From: JAGMDK01 sp023128695
GTDB taxonomy: Bacteria > Planctomycetota > Phycisphaerae > UBA1845 > Fen-1342
Reading direction: 5' to 3'
Assembly: GCA_030628805.1 (NCBI GenBank)
Contig: DAOVQG010000119.1
Location: 1 to 12,609 of the forward strand
DNA length: 12,609 nt
How positions within the stretch are numbered: the stretch's first letter is position 1; every line of letters starts with the position of its first letter. Made by a program: the position numbers and the translations under genes. This document shows positions 12,501-12,609 of this stretch, piece by piece. The notes beneath the pieces were generated by a model. The model was not told the origin of the DNA. It did not search any database and saw only the letters and a list, made by a program, of their open reading frames with translations.

Positions 12501-12609
12501 CAGTCTGTCGGACTTAGCCGTTTTGTGGCTTTCTATGCCTCTCTTCGGTGTCTGGACCCTGGGGTGCCGACCCACATGGGCGCGCTCCCACGGTGTTTTC
12601 GAACCCTAA
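12499..12609 (-). mobile_element. MITE-like element, copy 2 (inverted, cut by window end)
   Basis: Starts with the same 19 bp terminal repeat, AGCAGTCTGTCGGACTTAG (12499-12517), and is the reverse complement of copy 1 base for base for the 111 bases visible. The 15 missing bases would be gtccgacagactgct if copy 2 is full length, ending at 12624. The left end abuts the last codon of nadD, with TA at 12498-12499 at the junction, as expected for a TA target site. Confidence 0.85.

Noticed and set aside
11910..12575. A 221-codon open frame opposite nadD whose first 26 residues match those of the open frame starting at 5404
   Set aside because: The shared N-terminus is the MITE sequence read in the same frame of the element. 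The rest is antisense to nadD.
5355..12609. The 7 kb block as a defence island or composite transposon
   Set aside because: The block contains nadD, a sigma factor and unrelated single genes with similar composition and no transposase. The bracketing elements are more simply two independent insertions.

Overview
The window looks like chromosomal DNA of a GC-rich planctomycete or a close relative. Three things point that way. The sigma-70 factor has the long acidic N-terminal extension typical of planctomycete sigma factors. Sulfatase-type, lipoprotein and TPR proteins sit together with poor ribosome-binding sites. Almost every gap holds a different short dispersed repeat. No rRNA, tRNA or CRISPR array is visible.

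Layout. Positions 1-196 hold repeat-like sequence. A polytopic GT-C-like membrane protein lies on the minus strand (197-1732). Next is a 0.6 kb gap with GC-rich repeats, the frameshifted remnant of a DUF1670-like gene (minus strand, start at 2121) and a strong promoter at 2256-2283. That promoter drives a triple zinc-ribbon/DUF4190 membrane protein (2345-3103). A second promoter (3132-3160) and a long leader precede a small glycine-tailed RRM RNA-binding protein (3289-3579), which is followed by a terminator-like hairpin. A membrane-anchored sulfatase-superfamily enzyme (3753-5465) comes next. Its last 36 codons lie in a 126 bp MITE-like element (5355-5480). After a palindromic repeat come a LURP-one-related protein (5699-6187, plus) and a convergent HCX5R phosphatase lipoprotein (6282-6869, minus). 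A block of CTGCTC/GAGCAG repeats separates these from a minus-strand toxin-antitoxin pair (7098-7828), whose promoter carries a palindrome in its spacer. The remaining plus-strand genes are an exported thioredoxin-fold protein without the CXXC motif (8121-9290), a sigma-70 factor with a structured leader (9716-10705), a HEAT/TPR protein with its own promoter (10893-11660) and nadD (11874-12500).

The most interesting object is the MITE-like element. It has 19 bp perfect terminal inverted repeats and 88 bp of internal sequence. A second copy, in opposite orientation and identical over all 111 visible bases, starts inside the nadD stop codon at 12499 and runs off the end of the window. Removing the first copy in silico restores a shorter sulfatase reading frame that ends at a TGA just beyond the element, so this insertion added a new C-terminal tail. 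The two identical inverted copies bracket about 7 kb.

The genes do not form one pathway. They look like mostly single transcription units: housekeeping (nadD), regulation (sigma factor, RRM, XRE antitoxin), envelope proteins (sulfatase-like, GT-C-like, zinc-ribbon/DUF4190, thioredoxin-like, phosphatase lipoprotein) and a toxin-antitoxin module, with mobile or repetitive DNA between them.
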